From positions 3,968,001 to 4,032,000 of the forward strand of contig NZ_CP144555.1 in NCBI RefSeq assembly GCF_036607905.1: a stretch of 64,000 nt of DNA, given 5' to 3'. The position numbers were made by a program, and so were the translations under genes. Positions 53,623 through 62,496 of the stretch are shown one piece after another. The notes under the pieces are model-generated. The model did no database searches, was not told the origin of the DNA, and saw only the letters and a list, made by a program, of their open reading frames with translations. Source of the stretch: Streptomyces sp. SCSIO 75703. Lineage in GTDB: Bacteria > Actinomycetota > Actinomycetes > Streptomycetales > Streptomycetaceae. Each line of letters opens with the position of its first letter. Position 1 is the first letter of the stretch.

Positions 53623-54510
53623 ATGGACGCACCGTCCGAGCTGGGAGACTTCCTCAAGTCCCGCCGCGCCGCGCTGCGCCCCGAGGACGTCGGCATCACC
53701 GCGTCCCCGACCCGCCGCCGCGTCACCGGACTGCGCCGCGAGGAACTGGCGATGCTCGCCGGGGTCAGCATCACCCACTACACGCGCCTCGAACAGGGCC
53801 GCGTCACCAGCGCCTCCGACAGCGTGCTCCAGGCGATCGCGCGCACCCTGCGCCTGACCGACGACGAGACGGCCCACCTCAAGGACCTGGCCCGCCCCGC
53901 CCACGCCGCGCTCCGGCCGGCGCCGCCCCGGGTGGAGCACGCCGGCGCCTCGGCCCGGCAGCTCCTGTCGGCCATGGCCGACGTGCCGGCCCTCGTCCTG
54001 GACCGGCGCAACGACGTCCTCGCCTGGAACCGGCTCGGCCACGCGCTGCTCGCCGGGCACCTGGACGCCACGAGCCCCGACACCCCGGCCACCCGGCCCA
54101 ACCTGACCCGGATGCTCTTCCTCGACGAGCAGTACCGGGAGCTGTACCCGAACTGGAACGAGGAGGCACAGCTCGCGGTGGCCTCCCTGCGCCTGGTGGC
54201 CGGCCGGCACCCCGACGACCGCGCCCTCGCCGAGCTGGTCGGCCAGCTCAGCATGAAGTGCGACCGGTTCGCCTCCCGATGGGCCCGGCACCCGGTGCGC
54301 ACCTGCACCTCCGGCGTCAAGCACCTGCGTCATCCGCTGGTCGGCACGATGGACCTCAGCTTCGAGAACCTCGTCATCCCCGGCACCTCGGGGCAGCGCC
54401 TCATCGCCTACACCGCGGAGCCCGGGTCGCCGTCGGAGGCGGCGCTGAGGCTCCTGGGCAGCGCCACCGCACCGGTGGCGGAGGCCGGCTCGACGGTGGT
54501 CGGGCGCTGA
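53623..54510 (+). CDS. XRE regulator with MmyB-like ligand domain
   Basis: A 295-residue regulator, start ATG 53623. Residues 5-75 hold the XRE domain (LGDFLKSRRAALRPEDVGIT, TGLRREELAMLAGVSITHYT, RLEQG), followed by the MmyB-like ligand-binding domain with ERRNDVLAWN-type motif (LDRRNDVLAWNRLGHALL) and a late GTSGQRLIAYTAEPGS. Family members often control divergent oxidoreductase/exporter genes and bind fatty-acid-like ligands. Divergent from the MFS operon. Its last 103 bases overlap the convergent IS701-like gene. Confidence 0.93.
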   Translation: MDAPSELGDFLKSRRAALRPEDVGITASPTRRRVTGLRREELAMLAGVSITHYTRLEQGRVTSASDSVLQAIARTLRLTDDETAHLKDLARPAHAALRPAPPRVEHAGASARQLLSAMADVPALVLDRRNDVLAWNRLGHALLAGHLDATSPDTPATRPNLTRMLFLDEQYRELYPNWNEEAQLAVASLRLVAGRHPDDRALAELVGQLSMKCDRFASRWARHPVRTCTSGVKHLRHPLVGTMDLSFENLVIPGTSGQRLIAYTAEPGSPSEAALRLLGSATAPVAEAGSTVVGR

Positions 54511-55778
54511 ATCACCACCTGCCGGCCGTACGGCGGCGGTGCTCCGGCCGGGGCCGGGGTGCCCTGCCGCCGGACGGGCACCGGCTCGACGGGGTGCCCG
54601 GCGTGGGCGAGGCGCATGTGGGCGTAGGCCGCCGAGACCATGGTCATGTGGTGGTGCCAGGCGGGGAACGAACGTCCGGCGAAGTCCAGCAGCCCGTAGT
54701 TGCCGTCCAGGCAGTCGGCGGTGATGGTGGAACTGATGTAGAGCCGGGTCAGTTCGAGGAGTTCGTCCAGCCGGTGGTGGACGAGGTTGGTGAGCCACAC
54801 CCGGGAGGTGGGCTCGCCCTCCGCGTCCAGCTCGGTCAGCAGCCGGTAGGCCCGGCGCTCACCGCCGTTGTGCTGCCAGGTCAGGGCGGAGAGGATCTGG
54901 GCCTGCCGGAACCGCCCGTCCGCCCCCGTCATGGCGGCGATGTGCCGGCTCCAGGTCCGCTGCGCCTCCGGCACCGGGGGGCCGCCGACCAGCACGCCGT
55001 GCCCCGCTCTCCCGCCGGTGAGCGCGCCGGCGGCCGGGGACCGTTCCCGTGCTCCCCTGTCGGGCGCCAGGAACCGGGAGTGCACGACGACGACGAAGTC
55101 CCGTCGGGTGCCGTCCAGCCGGGACGTCAGCTCCGCGAGGTCGGGCGCGTCGCTCATGTCGGCCACGACGGGCACCCCCGGTGAGGCGGAGCGGCCGGCC
55201 ACGTGGTCCACCAGGTCGAGCATCTGTCTCCACTGCGGCCGGAAGCACGCCGTCTCGGGGATGCGGGCACGCCGCCGCAGCTCCGGGTCGCGGTCCCACG
55301 GCCGGGGGAGGAACAACCGCCAGTTCACGGGGAAGTTCGCGCCCGGGCACGAGAGGAAGAGGGCGATTCCCACCTGGCAGTTGAGGCTGCGGCCGGCCGA
55401 GGCGACGAACCGCTGGTGGACGCCCACGGAGTGGCGGCCCCGCTTCGGCAGCACGACCGGGGTGAGGGCCCAGGCGCGGACGGAGGAGCGTTCCTCGACC
55501 CACCGCGTCAGCGCGTCGCGCGCCGGTTCCCACTCCCACGGACTGTTGTTGATGAATTGCTGTAACGAGTACCAGGCCGTGGGCGAGGTGGACACGGACT
55601 CGGCCAATCGCCGCATCGACTTCTTGCCCTGGGTGGTTATCAGGGCCGTGAGGTAGGCGTGCGCCCACCGGCGTTGATCTGCTCGTGGTAGATAGTCGAA
55701 AAGCCGCTCGGCGAAGACGTCCACGGATCGCGAGCTGGTGAGTTCCCGGCCCCGTTGCTGGCGTACAGAGTCTGTCAT
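54408..55778 (-). CDS. IS701-family transposase-like protein
   Basis: A 456-residue protein, start ATG 55778, GGAG upstream. It matches IS701-type proteins of streptomycetes: FAERLFDYLPRADQRRWAHA, RLAESVSTSPTAWYSLQQFI, RHSVGVHQRFVASAGRSLNC, VPVVADMSDAPDLAEL (first acidic strand), QILSALTWQHNGGERRAYRL and HHMTMVSAAYAHMRLA. No terminal inverted repeats are seen near the gene, so it looks like a domesticated, fixed gene rather than an insertion sequence. Its 3' end overlaps the convergent XRE gene. Its role is unknown; similar genes occur near biosynthetic clusters. Confidence 0.8.
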   Translation of the reverse strand: MTDSVRQQRGRELTSSRSVDVFAERLFDYLPRADQRRWAHAYLTALITTQGKKSMRRLAESVSTSPTAWYSLQQFINNSPWEWEPARDALTRWVEERSSVRAWALTPVVLPKRGRHSVGVHQRFVASAGRSLNCQVGIALFLSCPGANFPVNWRLFLPRPWDRDPELRRRARIPETACFRPQWRQMLDLVDHVAGRSASPGVPVVADMSDAPDLAELTSRLDGTRRDFVVVVHSRFLAPDRGARERSPAAGALTGGRAGHGVLVGGPPVPEAQRTWSRHIAAMTGADGRFRQAQILSALTWQHNGGERRAYRLLTELDAEGEPTSRVWLTNLVHHRLDELLELTRLYISSTITADCLDGNYGLLDFAGRSFPAWHHHMTMVSAAYAHMRLAHAGHPVEPVPVRRQGTPAPAGAPPPYGRQVVIQRPTTVEPASATGAVALPRSLSAASDGDPGSAV

Positions 55779-55972
55779 TGGAGTCTCCTGCGTCCCCCGC
55801 GCCGACGACTTACTCATATTGGATCGCCAAGGGCCCGCCACTGCACACCAGTTGAAGGCCCCGATGAAGCTATCCACTGCTTCCAGCCACGTCAACTCCC
55901 ATTGGGTGAGCAGTTGCTCTCTTTGCACACCGGTCCGGCCGTAAGGTAAGCCGAGGAGGGAGGTCCGGTGCG

Positions 55973-56413
55973 GTGAAGGAAGCCGAAAGCAGGCCGGGAA
56001 ACAGTCTGGCCGGGAAGCTCAATCACTTGTTCATGAGGGTGAGACCCGCAGGTCGGGACCGGTATACCAGCGAGGAAGTCGCGCGTGCCATCACGGCTTC
56101 CGGAATCCCGATCTCCGGTAGTTATGTATGGCTGTTGCGTAAAGGGAAGCGTGACAACCCGACGCTGCGCCACGTCGAAGGACTCGCCAGGTTCTTCGGC
56201 GTACCCCCCGCGTATTTCTTCGACGACGATGTCACCGAGGCGGTCGACGCCGAGTTGTCCCTTCGCGTGGCGCTACAGGACGCGGAGGTGCAGAGAATTA
56301 CCCTGGGCGCGGCCGGACTCTCGGAGCGGAGCCTCAAGTCCATCGGTGACGTCATTGCGCGCGTGCGCGAGTTGGAGGGGCTTTCCCGCGAGCCGTCGGG
56401 AGTGGACCGCTGA
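55973..56413 (+). CDS. XRE-family transcriptional regulator
   Basis: A 146-residue protein, start GTG 55973 behind a strong GAGGAGGGAGG. Residues 12-85 are an extended helix-turn-helix (YTSEEVARAITASGIPISGS, YVWLLRKGKRDNPTLRHVEG, LARFFGVPPAYFFDD) of the actinobacterial type with an FGVPPAYF turn. The C-terminal 55 residues are helical and may dimerise. Divergent from the IS701-like gene with about 195 bases between, the likely site of control. Confidence 0.9.
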   Translation: MKEAESRPGNSLAGKLNHLFMRVRPAGRDRYTSEEVARAITASGIPISGSYVWLLRKGKRDNPTLRHVEGLARFFGVPPAYFFDDDVTEAVDAELSLRVALQDAEVQRITLGAAGLSERSLKSIGDVIARVRELEGLSREPSGVDR

Positions 56414-56608
56414 TGCGCCCCCGGAGCGCGTCGCCTAAGGCGGGTTCCGGCCACTTTCCGGGTAAAGCCATGTCGCGTCCCTCCGATGAAAAACCCTATG
56501 GCTCAAAAGCCTCTGGACTTTCCGGGAAATGGCCGGGGTGAGCCGTACGGATTCTCGGGGGAACGGTTTCCGCGGCGGCCGGACCGGCGGGGGCCGCGCC
56601 CGCCCGGA

Positions 56609-57214
56609 TCACGGCCGGGTGCCGAGCAGGGACCAGGCCAGGGCCGCGAGGTCGGCCGGGGTGGCCGGGCCCGGCAGGGTGCCCCGGGACCAGTGGGCGA
56701 TCAGGGCGACCAGGCCGCCGCCGACGAAGTGGGCGGCGGCCGTCGCCTCCGGGCCGGTCTCCTCGTGTTCGCCCCGGACGCCGGAACGCCATGCCTCCGC
56801 GAGCCGGCTCTGCAGGCGCGCGGTGCAGCGGGCGCTGCCGTCCTCACCCAGCATCCGGGCGTACAGCGGGCGGTGCCGGGCGACGTGGGCGAAGAGGGTG
56901 ACCAGATGGCCCGGCGGCGTGGGATCGGCCGGGTCCGGCCCCGGGGTGCCGCGGCAGGCGCGGACCGCCTCGACCAGGTCGGCCATCGCGCTGTCGGCCG
57001 CGTCGAGGAGGAGGTCGTCGCGGTCCTTGTAGTGGAGGTAGACCGTCGCCCGGCTGACCTCGGCGCGTTCCGCGATCTCCGCCATGGTGACGGTGTCCGG
57101 GTCCCGTTCCGCGGACAGGGCGAGCACGGCCGCGTGGAGCCGGGCGCGGGTGCGGCGGGCCCGGGGGTCGTGCGAGGCGGTCCGGGCGACGGGGGACGAA
57201 CTGGTGCCGGTCAC
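56609..57214 (-). CDS. TetR-family regulator
   Basis: A 201-residue repressor. Residues 20-70 hold the TetR DNA-binding domain (RTRARLHAAVLALSAERDPD, VTMAEIAERAEVSRATVYLH, YKDRDDLLLDA). The C-terminal ligand domain (LFAHVARHRPLYARMLGEDG, AAHFVGGGLVALIAHW) is of the TetR_C type common in actinobacteria. No obvious divergent target; 195 bases of gene-free sequence lie downstream. Ligand unknown. Confidence 0.93.
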   Translation of the reverse strand: MTGTSSSPVARTASHDPRARRTRARLHAAVLALSAERDPDTVTMAEIAERAEVSRATVYLHYKDRDDLLLDAADSAMADLVEAVRACRGTPGPDPADPTPPGHLVTLFAHVARHRPLYARMLGEDGSARCTARLQSRLAEAWRSGVRGEHEETGPEATAAAHFVGGGLVALIAHWSRGTLPGPATPADLAALAWSLLGTRP

Positions 57215-57317
57215 GGGTGCGGGGTCCTCCGGGGGCGGGAGAGGGCTCGGGGCGGGCAGGCGAGGGAAAAGCTGGGGGCGGGGGAGGGGCCGGGCGCAGG
57301 GCCGCGGGGGTTGTCGC

Positions 57318-58301
57318 TCACGTCCCGTACGACGGGGTCATCGCCGTCGCCAGGCGCAGGTGGGCCGCCGCCTCCTCGGCGCGCCCCCGGCGTTCCAGGG
57401 TGCGGCCCAGCAGCAGGCGGGCGTACGAGTCGTCGGGGGCCTGCGTGACCAGGGGCCGCAGCATGGCCTCCGCCTGGGCCAGTTGGGCGGAGTGGAAGTA
57501 GGCGCGGGCGGCCAGCGTGCGGACCCCGCGGTCGGTCCCCTGCTCGGCCAGCAGCGGGGTGAGCAGGGTGAGACAGCCCAGCGGGTCGCCCAGGTCCAGG
57601 AGGGCTTCGGCCTCGCGGAACCGCCGTACCTCGGCCGGCAGGCCCCGCTCCTCTTCCGGGGCCGTGGCGCGCAGGAACTCCGCGAGGGTCTTTGGCGGTT
57701 GCGCGCCGGTGAGGGAGCGGCCCGCGACCACGAAGGTCGGGGAGTTGGTGACGCCCCGCGCCTTCCCGGAGAGCAGCAGCTCCCGTACGCGCGTCTCGCC
57801 CTCGCCCCGGGCGAGCCGGGCCGCGCCCTCGGGGAAGCCGGCCGCGCGGGCCGCGTCGGCCAGGACCTGCGGTGAGCCGATGTCGCGGGCCTCGACGAAG
57901 TGGGCCCGCAACAGGGCCTGTGCCACGGCGTCCTGCACGCCGGGGGCGCCGTGGTCGAGGGCGAGGACGAGCAGGCGGTGCGCGTCGTGGCTGCTGGTGC
58001 GCCAGGCCGCGCCCCAGCGGGGTCCGATGCCCTCCCGCGCGGCGATGCGGGAGACCCGGGTCCGGTTCCCGGCCGTCGAGAGACCGGGGGCGCACTGGCG
58101 CAGCGCGTCGTCCACCAGCGGGTCGCGCAGTTCGTCGTCGAGCGGGACCGCCGGGTCGGGAGCCATCGGGTCGACGCGGAACGGGCGCCACACCACCTCC
58201 GCCCCCTCGCCCGCGTCCAGGCCGGCGAGGGCGCGTTCCAGTCGGCGCCGGCCGATGAAGGCCCACGCGCACACGACGTCCGCCCAGATCTCGATCACCA
58301 T
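57318..58301 (-). CDS. FrnE-like DsbA family protein fused to TPR domain
   Basis: A 327-residue protein. The first 215 residues are a FrnE/2-hydroxychromene-isomerase thioredoxin fold (IEIWADVVCAWAFIGRRRLE, SHDAHRLLVLALDHG, GVTNSPTFVVAGRSLTGAQP with cis-Pro). The family active site is C-P-W-C; here it is CAWA, so the second cysteine is missing. The last 105 residues are TPR-like (AEALLDLGDPLGCLTLLTPL, YFHSAQLAQAEAMLRPLV, LLLGRTLERRGRAEEAAAHL). It may act as an isomerase, glutathione-like transferase or co-chaperone rather than a disulfide oxidase. Confidence 0.87.
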   Translation of the reverse strand: MVIEIWADVVCAWAFIGRRRLERALAGLDAGEGAEVVWRPFRVDPMAPDPAVPLDDELRDPLVDDALRQCAPGLSTAGNRTRVSRIAAREGIGPRWGAAWRTSSHDAHRLLVLALDHGAPGVQDAVAQALLRAHFVEARDIGSPQVLADAARAAGFPEGAARLARGEGETRVRELLLSGKARGVTNSPTFVVAGRSLTGAQPPKTLAEFLRATAPEEERGLPAEVRRFREAEALLDLGDPLGCLTLLTPLLAEQGTDRGVRTLAARAYFHSAQLAQAEAMLRPLVTQAPDDSYARLLLGRTLERRGRAEEAAAHLRLATAMTPSYGT

Positions 58302-58358
58302 ACGGCCCAGAGTAGGCGACGCCTGTCAAGTAAGCGACACCTGTCCAGGTGTCGCTGC

Positions 58359-60050
58359 TCACGCCGGGGCCACCCCGGTGAACCGTCCGGCCACCCTGAG
58401 GTCCGCCTCGATGGCGTCGGCCGTGCGGCGCAGCTCCGGCAGGATCTCCGCGACGCACTCCCCGGGCGTCCGGCGGGCGGCGTGCATCGCCACGTTCAGC
58501 GCCGCCACCGCCCGGCCCGTACGGTCGCGCACCGGCACCGCGAGCGACCGCAGCCCGGCCTCCAGCTCCTCGTCGACCAGGGCGTACCCGCGCTCCCGCA
58601 CCTCCTCCAGGAGCCGGGGCAGACCGGCCGCCGGGGCCGGGGGGCGGGCGTCGGCGGGGAGACCGGCCAGCAGTACCCGGCCCAGCGAGGTCGCGTACGC
58701 GGGGAGGCGGGAGCCGAGGGCGACGCGGGCGCTCATCACCCGGCCCGCCGAGGCCCGCGCCGTGTACTGGATCTCCTCGCCGGTCTCCGACAGGACGGCC
58801 AGCGACGCCGATTCGCGCACCCGGCCGGCGAGCGCGGCCAGGTGGGGTTCCGCGATCCGGGGCAGCGAGGTGCGGGAGAGCGGCGGGAAGCCGAGGGACA
58901 GCACCCCGGGGGTCAGCGTGAAGGTGCGGCCGGGGCCCGGCGCGACCAGCCCCGCCCACTCGTACGTGATCAGCGCGCGGCGTGCCGTCGCCCGTGCCAG
59001 GCCGGTCGCCTCGGCGACCTGGGTGAGCGTGAGCGCGGAGCGGCCCTCGCCGAACGCGGTCAGGACGGTCAGCCCGCGGGCCAGCGAGGCGACGAACTCC
59101 CGGCCCAGTTCCTGCTTCGAGGCGCCCGTCCAGGTGGCCAGGCCCGCCGGGGCGGGTCCCGGTTCCGGCGGCGGGGCGTCGCGCAGGTCGGCCTCCATCG
59201 CCTCGACGGCGGTGCGCAGCCGGGGCAGCAGCGTCTCGCGCAGGCCCTGGGCGGTGTGGCGGCTGGTGTGGCTCACCACGTTGGCCACGCACGCCACCCG
59301 GCCGGTCCGCGGGTCGTGTACCGGCGCCGAGACGGCCACCAGACCCGGTTCGATCAGCTCGTCGTCCAGTGCCCAGCCCCGGGCCGCCGCCTCGGCCGCC
59401 CGCTGCGCGAACTCCTCGTCCGGCGCCGGGTGTTCGCGGGGCGGGACGGCGGGGAAGGTGTGGTCCCCCGGGTCGGCGGCCCGGCGTGCGCGCCAGTGCC
59501 GCCAGTCCTCCTCGGTCCACTCGGCGGCGAACAGGGGGCCCGGCGCGGTGCGTTCGGCGGGCAGCAGGTCGCCGATGCGGAAGCTCAGGGACATCGCGCG
59601 GCGACGGGTGGCCTGGTGGATGAAGCGGATGCCGTCCCGGTCGCCGACCGCGAGGGAGACCGACTCGTCCAGGGCGTCGGCGAGGGCGTCGGCGCGGGTG
59701 CCGAGCAGGGCGGGCAGGCGCAGGGCGGCGAGGTAGGCGTTGCCCAGTTCCATCAGGCGGGGGGCCAGGGTGACGTCCCGGCCGTCCGGGCGGACGTATC
59801 CCATCCGGGTGAGGGTCGCGGTGATCCGGTCGACGGTGGAGCGGGCCAGCCCCGTGGCCCTCTCCAGTTCGCTGGCGCTGAGGGTGCCGTCCGCCTCGGT
59901 CAGCTCGCGGAGCACGGCGATCCCGCGCAGCAGCGGCGTGACGGCCTCGGCGGGGGCGGCCGTCCGGCCGCGCGTGAGCGTCGGGGCCGCTTCGGCCGGC
60001 GCGGCGGCGCCCTCGTCGCGGGCGGCGTCGTTCGTGGTCTTGGCGGGCAT
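58359..60050 (-). CDS. Tandem IclR-type transcriptional regulator
   Basis: A 563-residue protein with two complete IclR units in one chain. The first winged helix (about residues 38-95: LLRGIAVLRELTEADGTLSA, LERATGLARSTVDRITATLT) is followed by an IclR effector domain (RFIHQATRRRAM, PGPLFAAEW). The second unit starts near residue 315 (SLARGLTVLTAFGEGRSALT, VAEATGLARATARRALITYE) with its own effector domain (SLAVLSETGEEIQYTARASA, YATSLGRVLLAGLPAD). Single IclR proteins are about 260 residues, so this is a duplication and fusion, as in tandem PcaU/PcaR-type regulators of streptomycetes. Targets unknown; aromatic catabolism would be typical. Confidence 0.92.
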   Translation of the reverse strand: MPAKTTNDAARDEGAAAPAEAAPTLTRGRTAAPAEAVTPLLRGIAVLRELTEADGTLSASELERATGLARSTVDRITATLTRMGYVRPDGRDVTLAPRLMELGNAYLAALRLPALLGTRADALADALDESVSLAVGDRDGIRFIHQATRRRAMSLSFRIGDLLPAERTAPGPLFAAEWTEEDWRHWRARRAADPGDHTFPAVPPREHPAPDEEFAQRAAEAAARGWALDDELIEPGLVAVSAPVHDPRTGRVACVANVVSHTSRHTAQGLRETLLPRLRTAVEAMEADLRDAPPPEPGPAPAGLATWTGASKQELGREFVASLARGLTVLTAFGEGRSALTLTQVAEATGLARATARRALITYEWAGLVAPGPGRTFTLTPGVLSLGFPPLSRTSLPRIAEPHLAALAGRVRESASLAVLSETGEEIQYTARASAGRVMSARVALGSRLPAYATSLGRVLLAGLPADARPPAPAAGLPRLLEEVRERGYALVDEELEAGLRSLAVPVRDRTGRAVAALNVAMHAARRTPGECVAEILPELRRTADAIEADLRVAGRFTGVAPA

Positions 60051-60099
60051 CGGCTCTCCGGTACGGCGGGTGAGGCAGGGCTACGGTAGTCCGGGCGCC

Positions 60100-61392
60100 T
60101 CAGCGCCGGGTGATCCGTACCTCGTGGTCGCCCTGGGGGTCCGCCTTCGTCACCTTGATCGTGATGCCCCGCTCGGGGTCCTTGAAGGTCTCGCCCGGGA
60201 TGAAGGCGGCGTCGGAGAGTTCGGCGTGGACGTTGGGGCTGCGGGTGCAGCCGCCGCTGTCGCGCCGGGAGTCGTAGACCGTGACCGGCCCCATCCCCGT
60301 GTCCACGTCGGCGTCGACCCGGTAGATCAGCACGCCGGGCCGGCAGACGGCCTCGTCGTTGCCCTCGCGGGTGCGCAGCTCCATGGCGTACCCGGACTTC
60401 CCGTCCAGCGGCACGACGACCAGTTTGTCGCCGCCCTCGCGGGCCAGTGGCGTCAGCGTGTACTTCGCCGAGCCGGGCGCGGAGGCGCAGTGCACCTGGG
60501 AGGCGTCGAGCCAGCCGAGCTTCCACTTGTGCCAGCCGAGCAGGTCGTTGTTGGCGCCCCAGTCCTCGCTCATGATGTCCCAGTGGCCGACCGCGCCGCC
60601 GCCCTCCTGGGTGTAGAGGTCGGGCAGGCCGAAGACGTGGCCGTTCTCGTGCGGCAGCACGCGGTAGCCGGTGCGGTCGTAGGAACCGGAGCCGTCGTCC
60701 TGGCGGGAGTAGACGAAGGACGCGTTGGCCACCGGGACGCCGTCGGCCACCGGTGCCTCGGCGTTGCCCGCGAAGGTGACGGACAGGACCGTGTCCAGGG
60801 CGGAGGGGCCCGCGTTCGGGGTGACCAGCACGTTGAGCAGGTCGTAGGCGCGGAAGTCCACCTTGGCGTCGGTCGCGGAGACCAGGTCCTGGATCAGCTC
60901 CCGGTAGCCCGGGTCGAAGGGCGCGCCGCGCTCTATGCCGTACTCGGCGAACGGTTTCGGCATCCGCAGCCACTCGCGGAGGGGGGCGTCGGGGCGGTAG
61001 TCGAGGCGCCCGTAGGAGCTGGTGGTGAACCAGTCGCGGGTCTGCGGGAAGAACTCGGCGTACCGGTCGAGGGCCTTGCCCTCCCCGGGCGCGTCCGGGA
61101 AGTCGACCATCAGGTTGAGGGCGCGGACGGTGCCGGTGGAGCGGGCGTAGCCGGAGGCGGTCGGGACGCCCTCGGACATCTGGATCTCGGGGCCGCCGCT
61201 GATCAGGCAGGGGCTGTGCGCGGGGGTGCGGGAGAGGGTGGCCGGGCCCGGGCCCGCCGTCGTGGTGCCCGGGGCGAGGGGGCCGGTGCCCGCCGAGGTG
61301 CTGACGGCGAGGGTCAGGAGGGTGACCGCCGCGAGGGCGGCCGGACGGCGGGGGCGTATCCGCCGGTTCGGCGGCTGCACCTGCGGCCGCAT
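60100..61392 (-). CDS. Secreted M6-family metalloprotease
   Basis: A 430-residue protein, start ATG 61392, with a long signal peptide (basic RRIRPRRPAA, then hydrophobic ALAAVTLLTLAV). The protease domain has the zinc motif HENGHVFGLPDLY (H-E-N-G-H) with downstream GHWDIMSEDWG, the conserved Met-turn region, and LGWHKWKLGWLD of immune-inhibitor-A-type M6 proteases. A beta-rich C terminus (VVPLDGKSGYAMELRTREGN, GVLIYRVDADVDTGMG) ends the protein. It degrades extracellular proteins. Transcribed alone, convergent with no partner in view. Confidence 0.93.
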   Translation of the reverse strand: MRPQVQPPNRRIRPRRPAALAAVTLLTLAVSTSAGTGPLAPGTTTAGPGPATLSRTPAHSPCLISGGPEIQMSEGVPTASGYARSTGTVRALNLMVDFPDAPGEGKALDRYAEFFPQTRDWFTTSSYGRLDYRPDAPLREWLRMPKPFAEYGIERGAPFDPGYRELIQDLVSATDAKVDFRAYDLLNVLVTPNAGPSALDTVLSVTFAGNAEAPVADGVPVANASFVYSRQDDGSGSYDRTGYRVLPHENGHVFGLPDLYTQEGGGAVGHWDIMSEDWGANNDLLGWHKWKLGWLDASQVHCASAPGSAKYTLTPLAREGGDKLVVVPLDGKSGYAMELRTREGNDEAVCRPGVLIYRVDADVDTGMGPVTVYDSRRDSGGCTRSPNVHAELSDAAFIPGETFKDPERGITIKVTKADPQGDHEVRITRR

Positions 61393-61651
61393 GCGCACCT
61401 CCCGGACCCATGGCAGCCGCACGTCACCGGCTGCACCCTTGCGCTCACCCTCTGCCGGGGGGTGCGGGGGCGCGCGCTGGAGGGGCTGAACGTGGGTTAC
61501 CCGGCGGTAGCCGCCGTTCGGAGGAGTTCCGGGGCGGGGTGCGGGGCGGGGGAGGGGGATGTGCCGGGTGGCGGCGAGGTGTGGCGCGGGTCACCGGAAA
61601 GAGGGCGCGGCGGTGGTGCCGTCGGGCTGATCCCCGTCGGATGCGTCACGT

Positions 61652-61845
61652 CACCTGGACTGGCGCTGGGCCTTCTGCGTCGACATCCCGTTCGCCGTCG
61701 TCGCGGCGGCCGGCGCGTACCTCGTCGTCCGCGAGCCGCGCGGGCGGCCGGAACCGCTCCCCCTCGGCGTCCCCGGCGTGGTCCGGTCCCTCCTCGGTCT
61801 GGTGGCGCCGGTCTACGGCTTCACCCGCGCCGAGCCCGGGGGGCG
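61652..61845 (+). pseudogene. Fragment of MFS (DHA2) transporter
   Basis: About 65 codons reading HLDWRWAFCVDIPFAVVAAA, GAYLVVREPRGR and PGVVRSLLGLVAPVYGFTRA, matching the middle (motif C to helix 7) of DHA2 exporters. No start, no flanking transporter sequence and no proper stop are present. It lies just before the end of the MarR gene. A remnant left by deletion. Confidence 0.7.
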
Positions 61846-61873
61846 GGGGCCGGCGCGGCCGGGGCGGGTCGGC

Positions 61874-62389
61874 TCAGCGCAGCCAGGGCAGGTCGGCGCC
61901 GGTCCCGTCCGGCTCCAGTCCCTCGGCGACGATCCGCATGATCTCGCCGAGGGACTTCTGCTGCTGCGGGGTGAGCCGGTCGAAGACGGCCTGGCGTACG
62001 GCGTCCACGTGCCCCGGCGCGGTGCGGGCGAGCACGTCGTGGCCCTCGTCCGTGAGCACGGCGAACTGGCCCCGCTTGTCGGAGGGGCAGTCCTCGCGGC
62101 GGACCCAGCCGTTCTTCTCCAGGCGGGCGACGGCGTGCGAGAGGCGGGACCGGGTGATCTTCGCGTACCGGGCCAGCTCCGTCATCCGCAGCCGCCGCCG
62201 GGGCGACTCGGCGAGCTTGACGAGGAGCCCGTAGTAGACGTGCGGCATCCCGGCGTCGCGCTGGAGCTGGCGGTCGAGGTGGTCCTCCAGGAGGGTGCCG
62301 GCCTCGATGTAGGCGCGCCAGACGTGCTGTTCCTCGTCGGTCAGCCAGCGCGGTTCCTGGCCGGGAGGGTTTCCGGGTGCCCTGTTCAT
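61874..62389 (-). CDS. MarR-family regulator
   Basis: A 171-residue repressor, start ATG 62389. The winged helix is at about residues 55-125 (YYGLLVKLAESPRRRLRMTE, LARYAKITRSRLSHAVARLE, KNGWVRREDCPSDKRGQFAV). The terminal helices TAPGHVDAVRQAVFDRLTPQ and QQKSLGEIMRIVAEGL dimerise. It is divergent from the dioxygenase gene, with two palindromes between them, so it probably represses both and responds to a phenolic or oxidative signal. Confidence 0.93.
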   Translation of the reverse strand: MNRAPGNPPGQEPRWLTDEEQHVWRAYIEAGTLLEDHLDRQLQRDAGMPHVYYGLLVKLAESPRRRLRMTELARYAKITRSRLSHAVARLEKNGWVRREDCPSDKRGQFAVLTDEGHDVLARTAPGHVDAVRQAVFDRLTPQQQKSLGEIMRIVAEGLEPDGTGADLPWLR

Positions 62390-62410
62390 GGGTCCACTGT
62401 AAGGCAAATT

Positions 62411-62464
62411 CTTGAACGTTAAACAAAAGCGGCGTATCCTCGCGTTAGAGCTTGAGGATTCAAG
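62411..62464. promoter_or_regulatory. Probable MarR operators
   Basis: Two inverted-repeat sites in the divergent region: TTGAACGTTAA at 62412-62422 with the AACGTT core typical of MarR sites, and CTTGA-GGAT-TCAAG at 62451-62464. They flank the likely promoter of the dioxygenase gene. Assignment to the neighbouring MarR protein is inferred. Confidence 0.6.
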
Positions 62465-62496
62465 CAACTCGAGCAGTCGAGGAGGGAACCGCCGCC

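Noticed and set aside
57517..60089. Very long plus-strand frames (over 700 codons) opposite FrnE and IclR genes
   Set aside because: Result from high GC3 of the real minus-strand genes; repeated Arg/Ser/Gly runs and no domains.
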